From Thermoanaerobacter sp049701115 (GTDB lineage: Bacteria; Bacillota; Thermoanaerobacteria; Thermoanaerobacterales; Thermoanaerobacteraceae): DNA of 64,000 nt. This document shows, piece after piece, positions 18,639 to 27,055 of this stretch; position 1 is the first letter of the stretch, and each line of letters begins with the position of its first letter. The translations under genes were made by a program, and so were the position numbers. The notes beneath the pieces are model-generated. The model did no database searches, had not been told where the DNA came from, and saw nothing but the letters and a program-made list of their open reading frames with translations. The stretch covers positions 1-64,000 of the forward strand of contig NZ_JBNATX010000001.1 in the NCBI RefSeq assembly GCF_049701115.1, read 5' to 3'.

Positions 18639-19526
18639 TTGGAGAGGGTAAAAGGAAGAATCACGAGGGGAATCGCTGGATTTTATTATGTGGCTACGGA
18701 TCGAGGTATTATAGAGTGTCGAGCGCGAGGAAAATTTAGAAAAGAGAACATTGTACCTATGGTTGGAGATTTAGTTGAAATACAGCTGGTGAATGAAAAA
18801 GAGGGGTATATATTAGAGATTTTGCCCAGGAAGAATCAACTCATAAGGCCTCCTGTTGCCAATGTAGATCAAGCCATAATAGTTTTTACAATATCTAAGC
18901 CAGAAATAAACAGGGTGCTTTTGGATAAAATGGTTGTCCTTGCAGAGGTCAATCATATAGAACCTATAATCTGCATAAATAAAGTAGACATGGAAAAAAG
19001 GGAAGCAGTAGATAATCTAATTGGGGTTTACAAAAAAATAGGTTACAAAGCCTTAGCGACTTCTGCTGTAACTGGAGAAGGTCTAAAAGAGTTAAAGGAG
19101 TATTTAAAAGACAGGATCTCATTCTTTGCAGGGCCTTCTGGAGTAGGTAAGTCTTCTTTGATAAATTCGATACAGTCAAATATAAAATTAAAGACGGGAG
19201 AACTTAGTGAGAAGCTTGGGAGGGGAAGGCATACTACTAGGAGCGTGGAGTTTTTGTCTTTGGATTTTGGAGGATATGTTTTAGATACGCCTGGTTTTAC
19301 AGCTTTGGAGATTGATATTGCTAAGGAGGAGCTTAGGAATTATTTCAGAGAATTTTTAAAATTTCAAGAAAACTGCAGATTTACTTCTTGCCTTCATGTG
19401 AGTGAGCCGGGCTGTGCGGTAATTGAAGCTTTAGATGAGGGTCACATAGATAGACAGAGGTATATAAGCTATTTAACTCTTTTGAGGGAGATAAAAGATA
19501 AGGAAAAGAGGAGGTATAAAAGTTGA
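18639..19526 (+). CDS. rsgA: Small-ribosomal-subunit biogenesis GTPase RsgA
   Basis: A circularly permuted GTPase that checks late 30S maturation. An OB fold at the N-terminus is followed by the permuted G domain, with NKVDM before the P-loop GPSGVGKSS and DTPGF after it. The C-terminal zinc knuckle has Cys, Cys, His and Cys in CRFTSCLHVSEPGC. 295 residues. The TTG start touches the prkC stop, with GGAGG inside the prkC end. It overlaps rpe by four bases. Confidence 0.96.
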   Translation: MERVKGRITRGIAGFYYVATDRGIIECRARGKFRKENIVPMVGDLVEIQLVNEKEGYILEILPRKNQLIRPPVANVDQAIIVFTISKPEINRVLLDKMVVLAEVNHIEPIICINKVDMEKREAVDNLIGVYKKIGYKALATSAVTGEGLKELKEYLKDRISFFAGPSGVGKSSLINSIQSNIKLKTGELSEKLGRGRHTTRSVEFLSLDFGGYVLDTPGFTALEIDIAKEELRNYFREFLKFQENCRFTSCLHVSEPGCAVIEALDEGHIDRQRYISYLTLLREIKDKEKRRYKS

Positions 19527-20173
19527 AAATTGCTCCTTCTATACTTTCGGCCGATTTTGCTAACCTTTTGCAAGAAGTAAAAGAAATAGAAGAAGATGCA
19601 GATCTTTTGCACATAGACGTGATGGATGGACACTTTGTTCCTAATATAACAGTTGGTCCTTTGGTAGTAAAGGCCCTTAGACAATATACGTTTTTACCTT
19701 TTGACGTCCATCTTATGATTGAAAATCCTGATTTTTATATAGAAGACTTTGTAAAGGCTGGAGCAGATATTATTACAGTACATCAGGAAGCCTGTGTACA
19801 TCTGCACAGGACGATACAAAGGATAAAAAACCATGAGATAAAGGCGGGAGTTGCTCTAAATCCTGCCACTCCCCTTGAAACTTTAAAATACATTTTAGAA
19901 TACGTGGATATGGTGCTTATTATGACTGTAAATCCGGGCTTTGGTGGTCAAAAATTCATAGATTCCATGCTTAAAAAAATTAAAGAATTAGATACCATCA
20001 GGAAAGAACAGAATTTGAGTTTTGAAATCGAGGTAGACGGTGGAATAAACGTAAACAATATAAAACAGGTTGTGGAGGCTGGAGCAGACATAGTAGTGGC
20101 GGGGTCTGCAATATTCGATTCGCCCGATCCTTCGGCTACTATAAAAGCTTTTAGAGAGGCTGTAGGAGTATGA
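19523..20173 (+). CDS. rpe: Ribulose-phosphate 3-epimerase
   Basis: Interconverts ribulose 5-phosphate and xylulose 5-phosphate in the pentose phosphate pathway. The TIM-barrel protein of 216 residues has the family signatures HIDVMDGHFVPN, VHLMIENPD and MTVNPGFGGQKF, and the phosphate site at DGGIN. TTG start overlapping the rsgA stop (TTGA), with an AGAGGAGG site. The rsgA-rpe-thiN order is the same as in Bacillus. Confidence 0.96.
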   Translation: MKIAPSILSADFANLLQEVKEIEEDADLLHIDVMDGHFVPNITVGPLVVKALRQYTFLPFDVHLMIENPDFYIEDFVKAGADIITVHQEACVHLHRTIQRIKNHEIKAGVALNPATPLETLKYILEYVDMVLIMTVNPGFGGQKFIDSMLKKIKELDTIRKEQNLSFEIEVDGGINVNNIKQVVEAGADIVVAGSAIFDSPDPSATIKAFREAVGV

Positions 20174-20805
20174 AAGTGCTGATTATATCCAATGGCGAAA
20201 TAAGAGACTATGAATTCTATAAAAGCCTTTTGGAAGAAGTAGATATGGTTATATGTGCTGATGGAGGAGCGAATCATGCTTATAGGATGAAAATAAAGCC
20301 TTTTTTAATAATAGGTGATTTTGATTCGGTAGATAAAGAGATACTGGAATTTTATCAAAAGCAAGGGGTTATGGTAGAAAAATTTCCTACAATGAAGGAT
20401 GAAACAGATACACAGCTTGCACTGAAAAGAGCTATAGAACTGGGAGCCAATGAAATAACTTTTATAGGAGTTATTGGCGACAGATTTGACCATTCCTATG
20501 CCAACCTTTCTCTTTTGCTTTATTCGCTGAAAAGAGGTGTAAAGAGCAGGATTATAAACGAGAAAAATGAAATTTACTTGATAGATGACCAGATAGAGCT
20601 TGAGGGGGAAAAAGGGGACTTACTGTCTTTACTTCCTTATTCTGGAGAGGTAGAGGGAATATATACAAAAGGACTTTTTTATCCTCTTTCTGGAGAGACT
20701 ATGGTAATGGAAAACCCCTATGGGATAAGCAATGTTTTTATAGAAGAAAAAGCCTCCGTAAAAATAAAAAAGGGGCTTCTACTTGTCATAAAACCTAAAG
20801 ACTAG
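20170..20805 (+). CDS. thiN: Thiamine pyrophosphokinase
   Basis: Transfers pyrophosphate from ATP to thiamine to make thiamine diphosphate. The 211-residue protein has the family signatures CADGGANHAYRM, IGDFDSVDKE, DETDTQLAL and GVIGDRFDHSYANLSLL. It overlaps rpe by four bases and is the last gene of the long run; a terminator hairpin starts ten bases after its stop. Confidence 0.94.
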   Translation: MKVLIISNGEIRDYEFYKSLLEEVDMVICADGGANHAYRMKIKPFLIIGDFDSVDKEILEFYQKQGVMVEKFPTMKDETDTQLALKRAIELGANEITFIGVIGDRFDHSYANLSLLLYSLKRGVKSRIINEKNEIYLIDDQIELEGEKGDLLSLLPYSGEVEGIYTKGLFYPLSGETMVMENPYGISNVFIEEKASVKIKKGLLLVIKPKD

Positions 20806-20814
20806 TGTCTTAAT

Positions 20815-20867
20815 CCCCTTCCTTTGAATAGTATGTATTAGCTTCATGAAAAGGAAGGGGCGTTTTT
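20815..20867 (+). terminator. Terminator after thiN, overlapping the next ribosome site
   Basis: CCCCTTCCTTT (20815-20825) is an exact complement of AAAGGAAGGGG (20850-20860), followed by CG and five T residues. The 24-base loop is long for a terminator. The 3' arm is also the only good ribosome site for the small gene starting at 20868. Confidence 0.65.
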
Positions 20868-21050
20868 ATGAATAAATTTATTCAAAAGCTAAAAAGATTC
20901 AATAGGCAAACAAATTATGCACTTGGGTACCTGCTGATGGGGATTGGGGCTTTTATTTTTGTTATGTCTATTCCACCATGGCTGTGGATGATTTTATTAG
21001 GTATTTTACTTGTAATAACGGGATACTATGTTAACATATATTTTAAATAA
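20868..21050 (+). CDS. Small two-span membrane protein, unknown function
   Basis: A 60-residue protein not recognised as a named family. It has a basic, amphipathic N-terminus (residues 1-15, KFIQKLKRFNRQ) and two hydrophobic spans at about 18-35 and 38-56 (PPWLWMILLGILLVI). It occupies the place where Bacillus has spoVM, between thiN and the oppositely oriented rpmB, but SpoVM is a 26-residue helix and the sequences are not alike. AAGGAAGGGG precedes the ATG by seven bases and is locked in the thiN terminator stem if that forms, so expression may require opening the hairpin or a separate start of transcription. Confidence 0.55.
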   Translation: MNKFIQKLKRFNRQTNYALGYLLMGIGAFIFVMSIPPWLWMILLGILLVITGYYVNIYFK

Positions 21051-21075
21051 AATAAAAGCGTGCAAAGCTGCACGT
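21051..21075 (-). terminator. Terminator of rpmB
   Basis: On the minus strand CGTGCA (six base pairs, 21059-21064 with 21069-21074, AAGC loop region) is followed by TTTTATT, directly after the rpmB stop. Confidence 0.75.
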
Positions 21076-21080
21076 CTTCT

Positions 21081-21269
21081 TTATAGAGCTCTTTGAACTT
21101 TTCCTGCCTTGAGACATTTTGCGCACACGTTGAGAGTTACAGGGGTACCATCCACAATAGCTCTTACTTTTCTTATATTAGGCTTCCACCTTCTTATGGT
21201 TCTTCTGTTGGAGTGGCTGTATTGAAAGCCCCTTATAGAGCCTTTGCCGCAAATGTCGCATTTTGGCAT
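21081..21269 (-). CDS. rpmB: 50S ribosomal protein L28
   Basis: A 62-residue bL28. It starts MPKCDICGKGSIRGFQYSHSN and has the conserved RRTIRRWKPN. Two CxxC pairs (Cys4/Cys7 and near the C-terminus, CAKC) indicate the zinc-binding form. It is alone on the minus strand between thiN and the Asp23-like gene, the same inverted position as in Bacillus, with its own promoter and terminator. Confidence 0.96.
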   Translation of the reverse strand: MPKCDICGKGSIRGFQYSHSNRRTIRRWKPNIRKVRAIVDGTPVTLNVCAKCLKAGKVQRAL

Positions 21270-21314
21270 TGTTGATTACCTCCTTTTAAGACCTGTATTT
21301 TTCGCAACAATACC

Positions 21315-21343
21315 ATTTTATCATCATATTGTTTAAATGTAAA
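21315..21343 (-). promoter_or_regulatory. Promoter for rpmB
   Basis: On the minus strand TTTACA (21338-21343) and TAAAAT (21315-21320) are spaced by 17 bases, about 45 bases before the rpmB start. It is divergent from the promoter at 21364. Confidence 0.6.
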
Positions 21344-21363
21344 TACCTTCTTTGACAATTTGG

Positions 21364-21392
21364 TTGATAGCAGAGAAACTTTCAGGTAAAAT
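21364..21392 (+). promoter_or_regulatory. Promoter for the Asp23-like gene and fakA
   Basis: TTGATA (21364-21369) and TAAAAT (21387-21392) are spaced by exactly 17 bases and lie 26 bases before the start codon. Confidence 0.6.
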
Positions 21393-21418
21393 ATAAATAA
21401 GAATCGGAGGGATAGAGT

Positions 21419-21769
21419 ATGGTTCAGATAAAAAACAACTATGGTAGCATAACCATTTCAAATGATGCCATTGCTGCAGTGACCAGCAGGGCTGTTTCAG
21501 AATGCTATGGAATAGTGGGATTAGGAAGAAAAGGAGCAAATGGCTTGGTAGAGATATTCAAGACGGAAAATTCCGGGAAAGGTGTCAAAGTATCCTCTTC
21601 CCAGGAGGGCTTAGTTTTAGAAGTATACATAGTGGTACTTTATGGAGTGAATATAAAGACTGTATCTTTGAATGCGATCGAAAGAGTAAAGTATGCTGTA
21701 GAAAAGTTTACAGGCCTTAAGGTATCAAATGTTACAATAAATGTTCAGGGAATCAAGGTTGACAATTAA
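21419..21769 (+). CDS. Asp23/Gls24 family envelope protein (YloU-like)
   Basis: A 116-residue Asp23/Gls24-family protein. Homologues coat the cytoplasmic membrane face and respond to alkaline or envelope stress; YloU itself has no firm function. The family pattern is visible in GSITISNDAIAAVTSRAVSECYGIVG at the start and the VNVQGIKV-type C-terminus. GGAGGGA ribosome site. It lies 13 bases before fakA, the conserved yloU-fakA pair. Confidence 0.9.
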   Translation: MVQIKNNYGSITISNDAIAAVTSRAVSECYGIVGLGRKGANGLVEIFKTENSGKGVKVSSSQEGLVLEVYIVVLYGVNIKTVSLNAIERVKYAVEKFTGLKVSNVTINVQGIKVDN

Positions 21770-21782
21770 GGAGGAAGGTACG

Positions 21783-23360
21783 TTGAAAAATATAGAGGGA
21801 AAGATTTTAAAGAATATGATAATAACCGGTGCTAATTATTTGTACAACAATAGAAGTGAAGTGGATAAGTTAAATGTATTTCCTGTACCTGATGGAGATA
21901 CTGGCACTAACATGGCTCATACGCTTCTTTATGCCGCAAAGGAACTGGAGAAAACTGGGGATACTATAAGAGAAGTATTGGAAACAATTTCTAAAGGCAC
22001 TTTAATGGGAGCAAAAGGGAATTCGGGAGTAATCTTGTCCCAGATTTTTAGGGGATTTACAAGAGAGCTAAAGGGTTTAAAGAAAATCACTACCTGTGAT
22101 TTTGCGAAGGGGCTAAAGGCTGGAGTGGAGACTGCCTACAAAGCAGTTATGAGGCCGGTGGAAGGTACTATTCTCACTGTGGCAAGAGAGACAGCAGAAG
22201 AGGCTATAAACATATGTCGTGAAGTGCAAGAATTCGAAGATTTCTTAGAAATTTTAATTAGCAAAGCAGAACAATCTTTAAAGAATACTCCTAATTTACT
22301 TCCCATTTTGAAAGAAGCTGGTGTAGTTGATTCAGGTGGAACAGGTTTTGTATACGTGCTTCGGGGGATGCTGGAAGGACTTAAAGGAAATAAGATAGAG
22401 CTTCAGGAGGTCTTTGAAGATAAAAAAGAGTTAAAGCTCCCTGAGGGAGAACTTAAGTATCTTTATTGTACAGAAATACTTGTCAAAACTAACAAAAGTT
22501 ATTCAGAGGCGCTTTTAAAAGAGCGTTTTAAAATTTTTGGAGATAGCTTAGTGGTTGTGGCAGAGGATGACCTTTTGAAAGTGCATGTTCATACTAACAA
22601 TCCTGGTCTAGTACTGGAAGAAGGAGTAAAGATAGGGGAACTAATAAAAGTCAAGATTGACAACATGAAGTTCCAACATGAGACCATTATAGAAGAAAAT
22701 AAAAAGCCCAATAAAAAATATGGTATTCTTGTGGTAGCTACAGGGGATGGAGTAAAAGAGATTTTTAAGAACTTGGGATGCGATGTAATAATTGACGGGG
22801 GACAAACTATGAATCCCAGTACTAACGAGATTTTAAGAGGAATAGAGAAGATTAATGCAGAACATATTCTTGTATTTCCCAACAATAAAAATATAGTGAT
22901 GGCGTGTGAACAGGCAAAAAAATTGACGGATAAGAAAGTAGAAGTTATTCCTACCAGAAACTTTAACGAGGCGATTGCTGCTATTTTAGCTCTCGATTTG
23001 GAAAAGGGATTTGATGAAAATATAAAGGATATTGAAGAAGTGTTAAAGGGTGTAAAAACCATTGAAGTTACCTTTGCCATCAGGAAGTCGAAGATAAACG
23101 GTTTTGATATAAAAGAAGGAGACATATTAGGGTTTGTAAATGAGAAACTGGAGATGGTAGGGAAAGATTATAACGAAGTGGCAAAAAATCTTATAATGAA
23201 CTCTGTAACTCCAGAAACTTCTCTTGTGACTATATATTATGGTAAAGATGTTACAAGGGAAGAAGCAGAAACTCTTAGAGATTTTGTTTCCGATCAGCTG
23301 GATGTGGAGGTTCATTATGGAGGTCAGCCGCTCTATTATTACGTCATATCACTTGAATAA
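21783..23360 (+). CDS. fakA: Fatty acid kinase subunit FakA (DhaL-domain)
   Basis: The ATP-binding subunit that, with a FakB (DegV) carrier, phosphorylates exogenous fatty acids to acyl-phosphates for PlsX/PlsY. The N-terminal DhaL-type kinase domain has PVPDGDTGTNM near 35-44 for ATP-magnesium; the middle and C-terminal domains follow to residue 525. The TTG at 21783 has AAGGAGGAAGG before it; the longer frame from 21741 lies inside the previous gene. A DegV protein is encoded one gene after recG, and plsX is at 35 kb. Confidence 0.92.
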   Translation: MKNIEGKILKNMIITGANYLYNNRSEVDKLNVFPVPDGDTGTNMAHTLLYAAKELEKTGDTIREVLETISKGTLMGAKGNSGVILSQIFRGFTRELKGLKKITTCDFAKGLKAGVETAYKAVMRPVEGTILTVARETAEEAINICREVQEFEDFLEILISKAEQSLKNTPNLLPILKEAGVVDSGGTGFVYVLRGMLEGLKGNKIELQEVFEDKKELKLPEGELKYLYCTEILVKTNKSYSEALLKERFKIFGDSLVVVAEDDLLKVHVHTNNPGLVLEEGVKIGELIKVKIDNMKFQHETIIEENKKPNKKYGILVVATGDGVKEIFKNLGCDVIIDGGQTMNPSTNEILRGIEKINAEHILVFPNNKNIVMACEQAKKLTDKKVEVIPTRNFNEAIAAILALDLEKGFDENIKDIEEVLKGVKTIEVTFAIRKSKINGFDIKEGDILGFVNEKLEMVGKDYNEVAKNLIMNSVTPETSLVTIYYGKDVTREEAETLRDFVSDQLDVEVHYGGQPLYYYVISLE

Positions 23361-23374
23361 AAAGGTGAAAAAGC

Positions 23375-25423
23375 ATGTCCATAGATTTGGATATACAATA
23401 TGTTAAAGGTGTGGGACCTAAAAGAGCAAAACTTTTTAGAAAACTGGGTATAACTACGGTAAAAGATTTGATATTTTATTTTCCCAGAGATTACGAGGAT
23501 AGAAGTAGGATACTAAGAATTGAAGATTTAGAGGTAGGAGAAAAACAGACTTTTAAGGCTTACGTTGCAGGAAATGCAAGAGAGATAAGGACTTCTCGTG
23601 TTATTATTACAAAAGTTCCTGTAAAGGATGGTACAGGAGCGGTAGAGCTTGTTTGGTATAATCAGCCTTATATGAAAAATAATTTTAAGGTAGGAGAAGA
23701 ATACATCATAAACGGGAAACTGCAGTTTAAATACGGGCAGCTTGTAGTAGAAAATCCTGTATTAGAAAAATCTGAAGAGGACCTGAATCTCAATACAGGT
23801 AGAATTGTGCCTATATACAGTTTGACTGAAGGGCTTACGCAAAACATCGTGAGAAAAGCGGTATTTAACGTGTTAGGCGAATATCTCGATGAAATAGAGG
23901 ATTTTTTTGATAGAGAATTCCTGCAGGCCAAAGGACTTATGGATTTGAAAGAAGCTCTACTGAACATTCATTTTCCTAAAAACGAAGAGAAACTTCTGAA
24001 GGCAAAATACAGACTTAAATATCAGGAACTATTTTTGCTGCAACTGGCACTGTTTTTGGTGAAAAAGTCAGTTAAAGAAAAAAAAGGTATAAGATTTAGA
24101 AAAGTAGACATTACTCCTTTTTCTTCAAACCTTCCTTTTAAACTCACTCCTGCCCAGATAAAAGTTTTAAAAGAAATTGTGATCGATATGGCATCTGATA
24201 AAGTCATGAATAGACTTGTACAAGGGGATGTGGGGGCAGGCAAAACAGTAGTAGCAGCTTTTGCTATGTATATTGCAGCAAAAAATGGATATCAAGTAGC
24301 TATGATGGCTCCAACGGAAATATTAGCAAAACAACACTATAAAACATTGGAAGAGATTTTTAAAGGCACAGATATTCGCATTGGGCTGTTATCTGGAAGT
24401 CTCTCACCTTCTTTGAGAAAAGAAGTATTGGAAAAGATCAAAGAAGGAGAATACGACGTAGTAGTTGGTACCCATGCCTTGATAGAAGAGGATGTGACCT
24501 TCAAAAAGTTAGGCCTTTGTATAACAGATGAACAACACCGCTTTGGAGTGAGGCAAAGAGCTTTATTAGCTCAAAAGGGAGAAAATCCGGATGTATTAGT
24601 AATGACAGCTACTCCCATTCCACGGACTTTGGCTTTGATCTTGTACGGGGATTTAGACATATCGATAATAGATCAGTTGCCACCAGGAAGAAAAAAAGTA
24701 AAAACTTATATAATACCCTCTTATATGCGAAGAAAGGCTTATGAGTTTGCGATGAAGGAAGTGAAAAAAGGGAGACAAGTATACGTAGTGTGTCCTTTGA
24801 TTGAAGAATCGGATAAAATAAAAGCGGTTTCTGCCGAAATAGTATATAAGGAAATTTATCAAGATGCTTTTAGAGAGGCGAAGGTGGGTCTTCTCCACGG
24901 TAAAATGTCAGATAGCGAGAAAGAAAGGATTATGGAAGCGTTTGTAAAGGGGGAGATCGATATTCTCGTTTCGACTACAGTAATAGAAGTAGGAGTGAAC
25001 GTTCCCAATGCTACGGTGATGATTGTAGAAAATGCGGATAGATTTGGACTTGCTCAGCTTCACCAGTTGAGGGGAAGAGTTGGGAGGTCTGAATATCAAT
25101 CTTACTGCATTTTGATAAACTATTCTTCTTCTGAGCTCAGTAAAAAGAGGCTGGAAGTATTAGCTAAGACTTCTGATGGGTTTAAAATTGCTGAAAAAGA
25201 CCTTGAGATAAGAGGACCGGGTGAATTTTTAGGGGAAAAGCAACATGGTCTTCCAGAGTTAAAGATTGCTAATCTTTTTGAAGATATTGATATACTAAAG
25301 AAGGTGCAAAAAGATGTTGAAAACCTCTTATATGAAGACCCAAAGCTTGAGAAATATCCGAAATTGAAACAGACCCTTGTATCAGAATTTTATGATAGAG
25401 TAAAGGATATAATATTAAATTAA
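23375..25423 (+). CDS. recG: ATP-dependent DNA helicase RecG
   Basis: A 682-residue RecG that remodels stalled forks and branched recombination intermediates. An N-terminal wedge/OB domain is followed by the two helicase lobes: Walker A GDVGAGKT near 284, DEQH box (TDEQHRFG) near 385, TATPIPRT near 410, and the C-terminal QLRGRVGR and GPGEFLG motifs. It follows fakA by 14 bases, the usual order. Confidence 0.96.
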   Translation: MSIDLDIQYVKGVGPKRAKLFRKLGITTVKDLIFYFPRDYEDRSRILRIEDLEVGEKQTFKAYVAGNAREIRTSRVIITKVPVKDGTGAVELVWYNQPYMKNNFKVGEEYIINGKLQFKYGQLVVENPVLEKSEEDLNLNTGRIVPIYSLTEGLTQNIVRKAVFNVLGEYLDEIEDFFDREFLQAKGLMDLKEALLNIHFPKNEEKLLKAKYRLKYQELFLLQLALFLVKKSVKEKKGIRFRKVDITPFSSNLPFKLTPAQIKVLKEIVIDMASDKVMNRLVQGDVGAGKTVVAAFAMYIAAKNGYQVAMMAPTEILAKQHYKTLEEIFKGTDIRIGLLSGSLSPSLRKEVLEKIKEGEYDVVVGTHALIEEDVTFKKLGLCITDEQHRFGVRQRALLAQKGENPDVLVMTATPIPRTLALILYGDLDISIIDQLPPGRKKVKTYIIPSYMRRKAYEFAMKEVKKGRQVYVVCPLIEESDKIKAVSAEIVYKEIYQDAFREAKVGLLHGKMSDSEKERIMEAFVKGEIDILVSTTVIEVGVNVPNATVMIVENADRFGLAQLHQLRGRVGRSEYQSYCILINYSSSELSKKRLEVLAKTSDGFKIAEKDLEIRGPGEFLGEKQHGLPELKIANLFEDIDILKKVQKDVENLLYEDPKLEKYPKLKQTLVSEFYDRVKDIILN

Positions 25424-25444
25424 ACAGAAAGGAAGAAGAGCTGT

Positions 25445-26287
25445 ATGGGTAAAATTGCAATCGTCACTGACAGCTTATCCGATATACCTGAAGACCTTAT
25501 AAAAACTTATGGAATCTTTGTGGTTCCGCTTACCATAAACATAGAGGGGAAAAGTTACAAAGATGGTGTAGACATAAAGAAGGAAGAGTTTTACAAGCTT
25601 TTAAGAGAAGGTAAAATGCCTACCACTACACAAGCTTCTCCAGTAGAGTTTATGGAACTCTTTGAAGATTTACTGAAAAGCTTCGATTACGTTATTGCAA
25701 TTATTCTAACTTCCAAATTCAGTGGTACATACCAATCTGCTATGATAGCAAAAGATATGGTAGATAAAAATAGAATAGAAGTGATAGATTCGAGGCAGTT
25801 CAGCCTTGGAAATGGTTTGCTTGTGCTAAAAGCTGCTAAAATGGCTGCTGAGGGTTTTTCTAAAGAAGAGATAGTCTCAGCAGTATATGAGACAATTCCT
25901 AAAATAAGAGGTTTAATGGTCTTTGATTCGCTGGATTATCTTTATAGAGGTGGAAGACTTTCCAAAACTCAATCGATCATAGGAGGAATTCTAAACGTAA
26001 AACCTATATTGACCAACTATGAGGGAGAGTTAAAAGTAATAGACAAGGTAAGAGGTCAGAAAAAGGCTATCAAGTGGATAATAGACTATATGAAAAATAC
26101 CGGCATAGATTTTTCTGAAAAAGAAGTAGGGTTAATTCATACCGACAAAGAAGAATTTTTGAATGAAATAGAAGCAGCTTTGCGAAGTGAATTGGGAATC
26201 ACTAAGTTTATAAGGTCTCAGGCAGGATGTGGGATAGGCACTCATGCTGGACCTGACGCAGTAGGAGTATTTTTTGAAGAAAAATAA
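25445..26287 (+). CDS. DegV family fatty-acid-binding protein (FakB-like)
   Basis: A 280-residue DegV protein. It has the N-terminal TDSLSDIPEDL and the ligand-contact TSKFSGTYQSA and GRLSKTQ segments. Members bind a single fatty acid and present it to FakA; with fakA two genes upstream that role is a reasonable inference. Which fatty acid it prefers is unknown. GGAAGAAGAG ribosome site. Confidence 0.9.
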   Translation: MGKIAIVTDSLSDIPEDLIKTYGIFVVPLTINIEGKSYKDGVDIKKEEFYKLLREGKMPTTTQASPVEFMELFEDLLKSFDYVIAIILTSKFSGTYQSAMIAKDMVDKNRIEVIDSRQFSLGNGLLVLKAAKMAAEGFSKEEIVSAVYETIPKIRGLMVFDSLDYLYRGGRLSKTQSIIGGILNVKPILTNYEGELKVIDKVRGQKKAIKWIIDYMKNTGIDFSEKEVGLIHTDKEEFLNEIEAALRSELGITKFIRSQAGCGIGTHAGPDAVGVFFEEK

Positions 26288-26402
26288 ATTTTTATTATTT
26301 GCCATTTCAATCACTTTTATACATTTTTGAAAACAAATTTATAGTTTAGGTTGTGATATTTCGGTTAAATTAATAATACAAACATATATGGAGGTGATTG
26401 AA

Positions 26403-26630
26403 ATGGCAGTAGGTTCAGAGAACAAAAATCCTCTCGTAGTTAAAGAAGCAAGACAGATAATGAATCAGTGGAAGTATGAAGTGGCAAGAGAATTAGGAAT
26501 TAATCCTCCCGCTGATGGTTATTGGGGAAATTTAACCTCTAGAGATTGCGGTGCTGTAGGTGGCCACATGGTGAGAAAGATGATACAAATGGCAGAAAGC
26601 CAGTTGGCCAGCAAAGGTACCTGGAAATAG
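26403..26630 (+). CDS. Small acid-soluble spore protein, alpha/beta type, copy 1
   Basis: A 75-residue alpha/beta SASP that coats spore DNA and protects it from UV and heat. It has the two family blocks: a GPR protease site region (KYEVARELGI, residues 24-33) and the C-terminal CGAVGGHMVRKMIQMAE. The ATG at 26403 follows GGAGGTGATTGAA; an upstream in-frame ATG at 26388 overlaps that site. Copy 2 at 26764 differs at only six residues. Expression late in sporulation, probably by sigma-G, is inferred from the family; the upstream region does not fit the textbook sigma-G consensus well. Confidence 0.93.
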   Translation: MAVGSENKNPLVVKEARQIMNQWKYEVARELGINPPADGYWGNLTSRDCGAVGGHMVRKMIQMAESQLASKGTWK

Positions 26631-26634
26631 ACAA

Positions 26635-26675
26635 AAAGTAGGGATATCTATTAAGATATCCCTACTTTATTTCAC
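26635..26675 (+). terminator. Terminator of SASP copy 1
   Basis: A perfect 15-bp stem (26635-26649 with 26654-26668) closes a four-base ATTA loop, followed by a T-rich stretch. It makes the first SASP gene a single-gene transcript. Confidence 0.85.
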
Positions 26676-26763
26676 TTTGTTATATATAGCAATAGTTTAC
26701 AGGTATATTAGATAAATAGGGTGGATAAATTAATAATGAAACAGATTGCAGGAGGTGATTAAA

Positions 26764-26991
26764 GTGGCAGTAGGTTCAGAAAACAAAAATCCCCTTGTAG
26801 TAAAAGAAGCTAGGCAAGTAATGAACCAGTGGAAATATGAGATAGCTAATGAGTTAGGAATCACTCCTCCAGCCGATGGATATTGGGGGTATTTAACTTC
26901 AAGAGATTGCGGTGCTGTAGGTGGCCACATGGTAAGAAAGATGATACAAATGGCAGAAAGTCAAATGGCCAGCAAAGGAACATGGAAATAA
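26764..26991 (+). CDS. Small acid-soluble spore protein, alpha/beta type, copy 2
   Basis: A second 75-residue alpha/beta SASP, 69 of 75 residues identical to copy 1 (changes at 19, 27, 29, 34, 43 and 68). The GPR-site region reads KYEIANELGI. GTG start after GGAGGTGATTAAA. The 12-base string TAAATTAATAAT precedes both copies at nearly the same distance from the start (26366 and 26726), so the promoter region was duplicated with the gene. Its own terminator follows. Confidence 0.93.
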   Translation: MAVGSENKNPLVVKEARQVMNQWKYEIANELGITPPADGYWGYLTSRDCGAVGGHMVRKMIQMAESQMASKGTWK

Positions 26992-27019
26992 GGGAGGCCC
27001 AAAAAAGGCTTCCCTTTTT
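26992..27019 (+). terminator. Terminator of SASP copy 2
   Basis: GGGAGGCC (26992-26999) pairs with GGCTTCCC (27007-27014), with one G-T pair, and is followed by five T residues. Confidence 0.8.
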
Positions 27020-27029
27020 AAATTTTTAA

Positions 27030-27055
27030 TCCAGGCAGGCATTCTCCTGCCTGGA
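27030..27055 (+). repeat. GC-rich inverted repeat without a T tract
   Basis: A perfect 10-bp stem, TCCAGGCAGG (27030-27039) with 27046-27055, and a CATTCT loop. Unlike the terminators nearby it lacks a T run. It lies in the 210-base gap between the SASP terminator and rsmD; its role is unknown. Confidence 0.6.

Noticed and set aside
20868..21050. spoVM
   Set aside because: The position fits, but SpoVM is a 26-residue amphipathic peptide with a KLPKFLGG-type core. This frame has 60 residues, two membrane spans and no such core.
22589..23125. 178-residue open frame antisense to fakA
   Set aside because: Composition (Ser, Phe, Ile) mirrors the sense codons, no domain is recognisable and the sense gene is certain.
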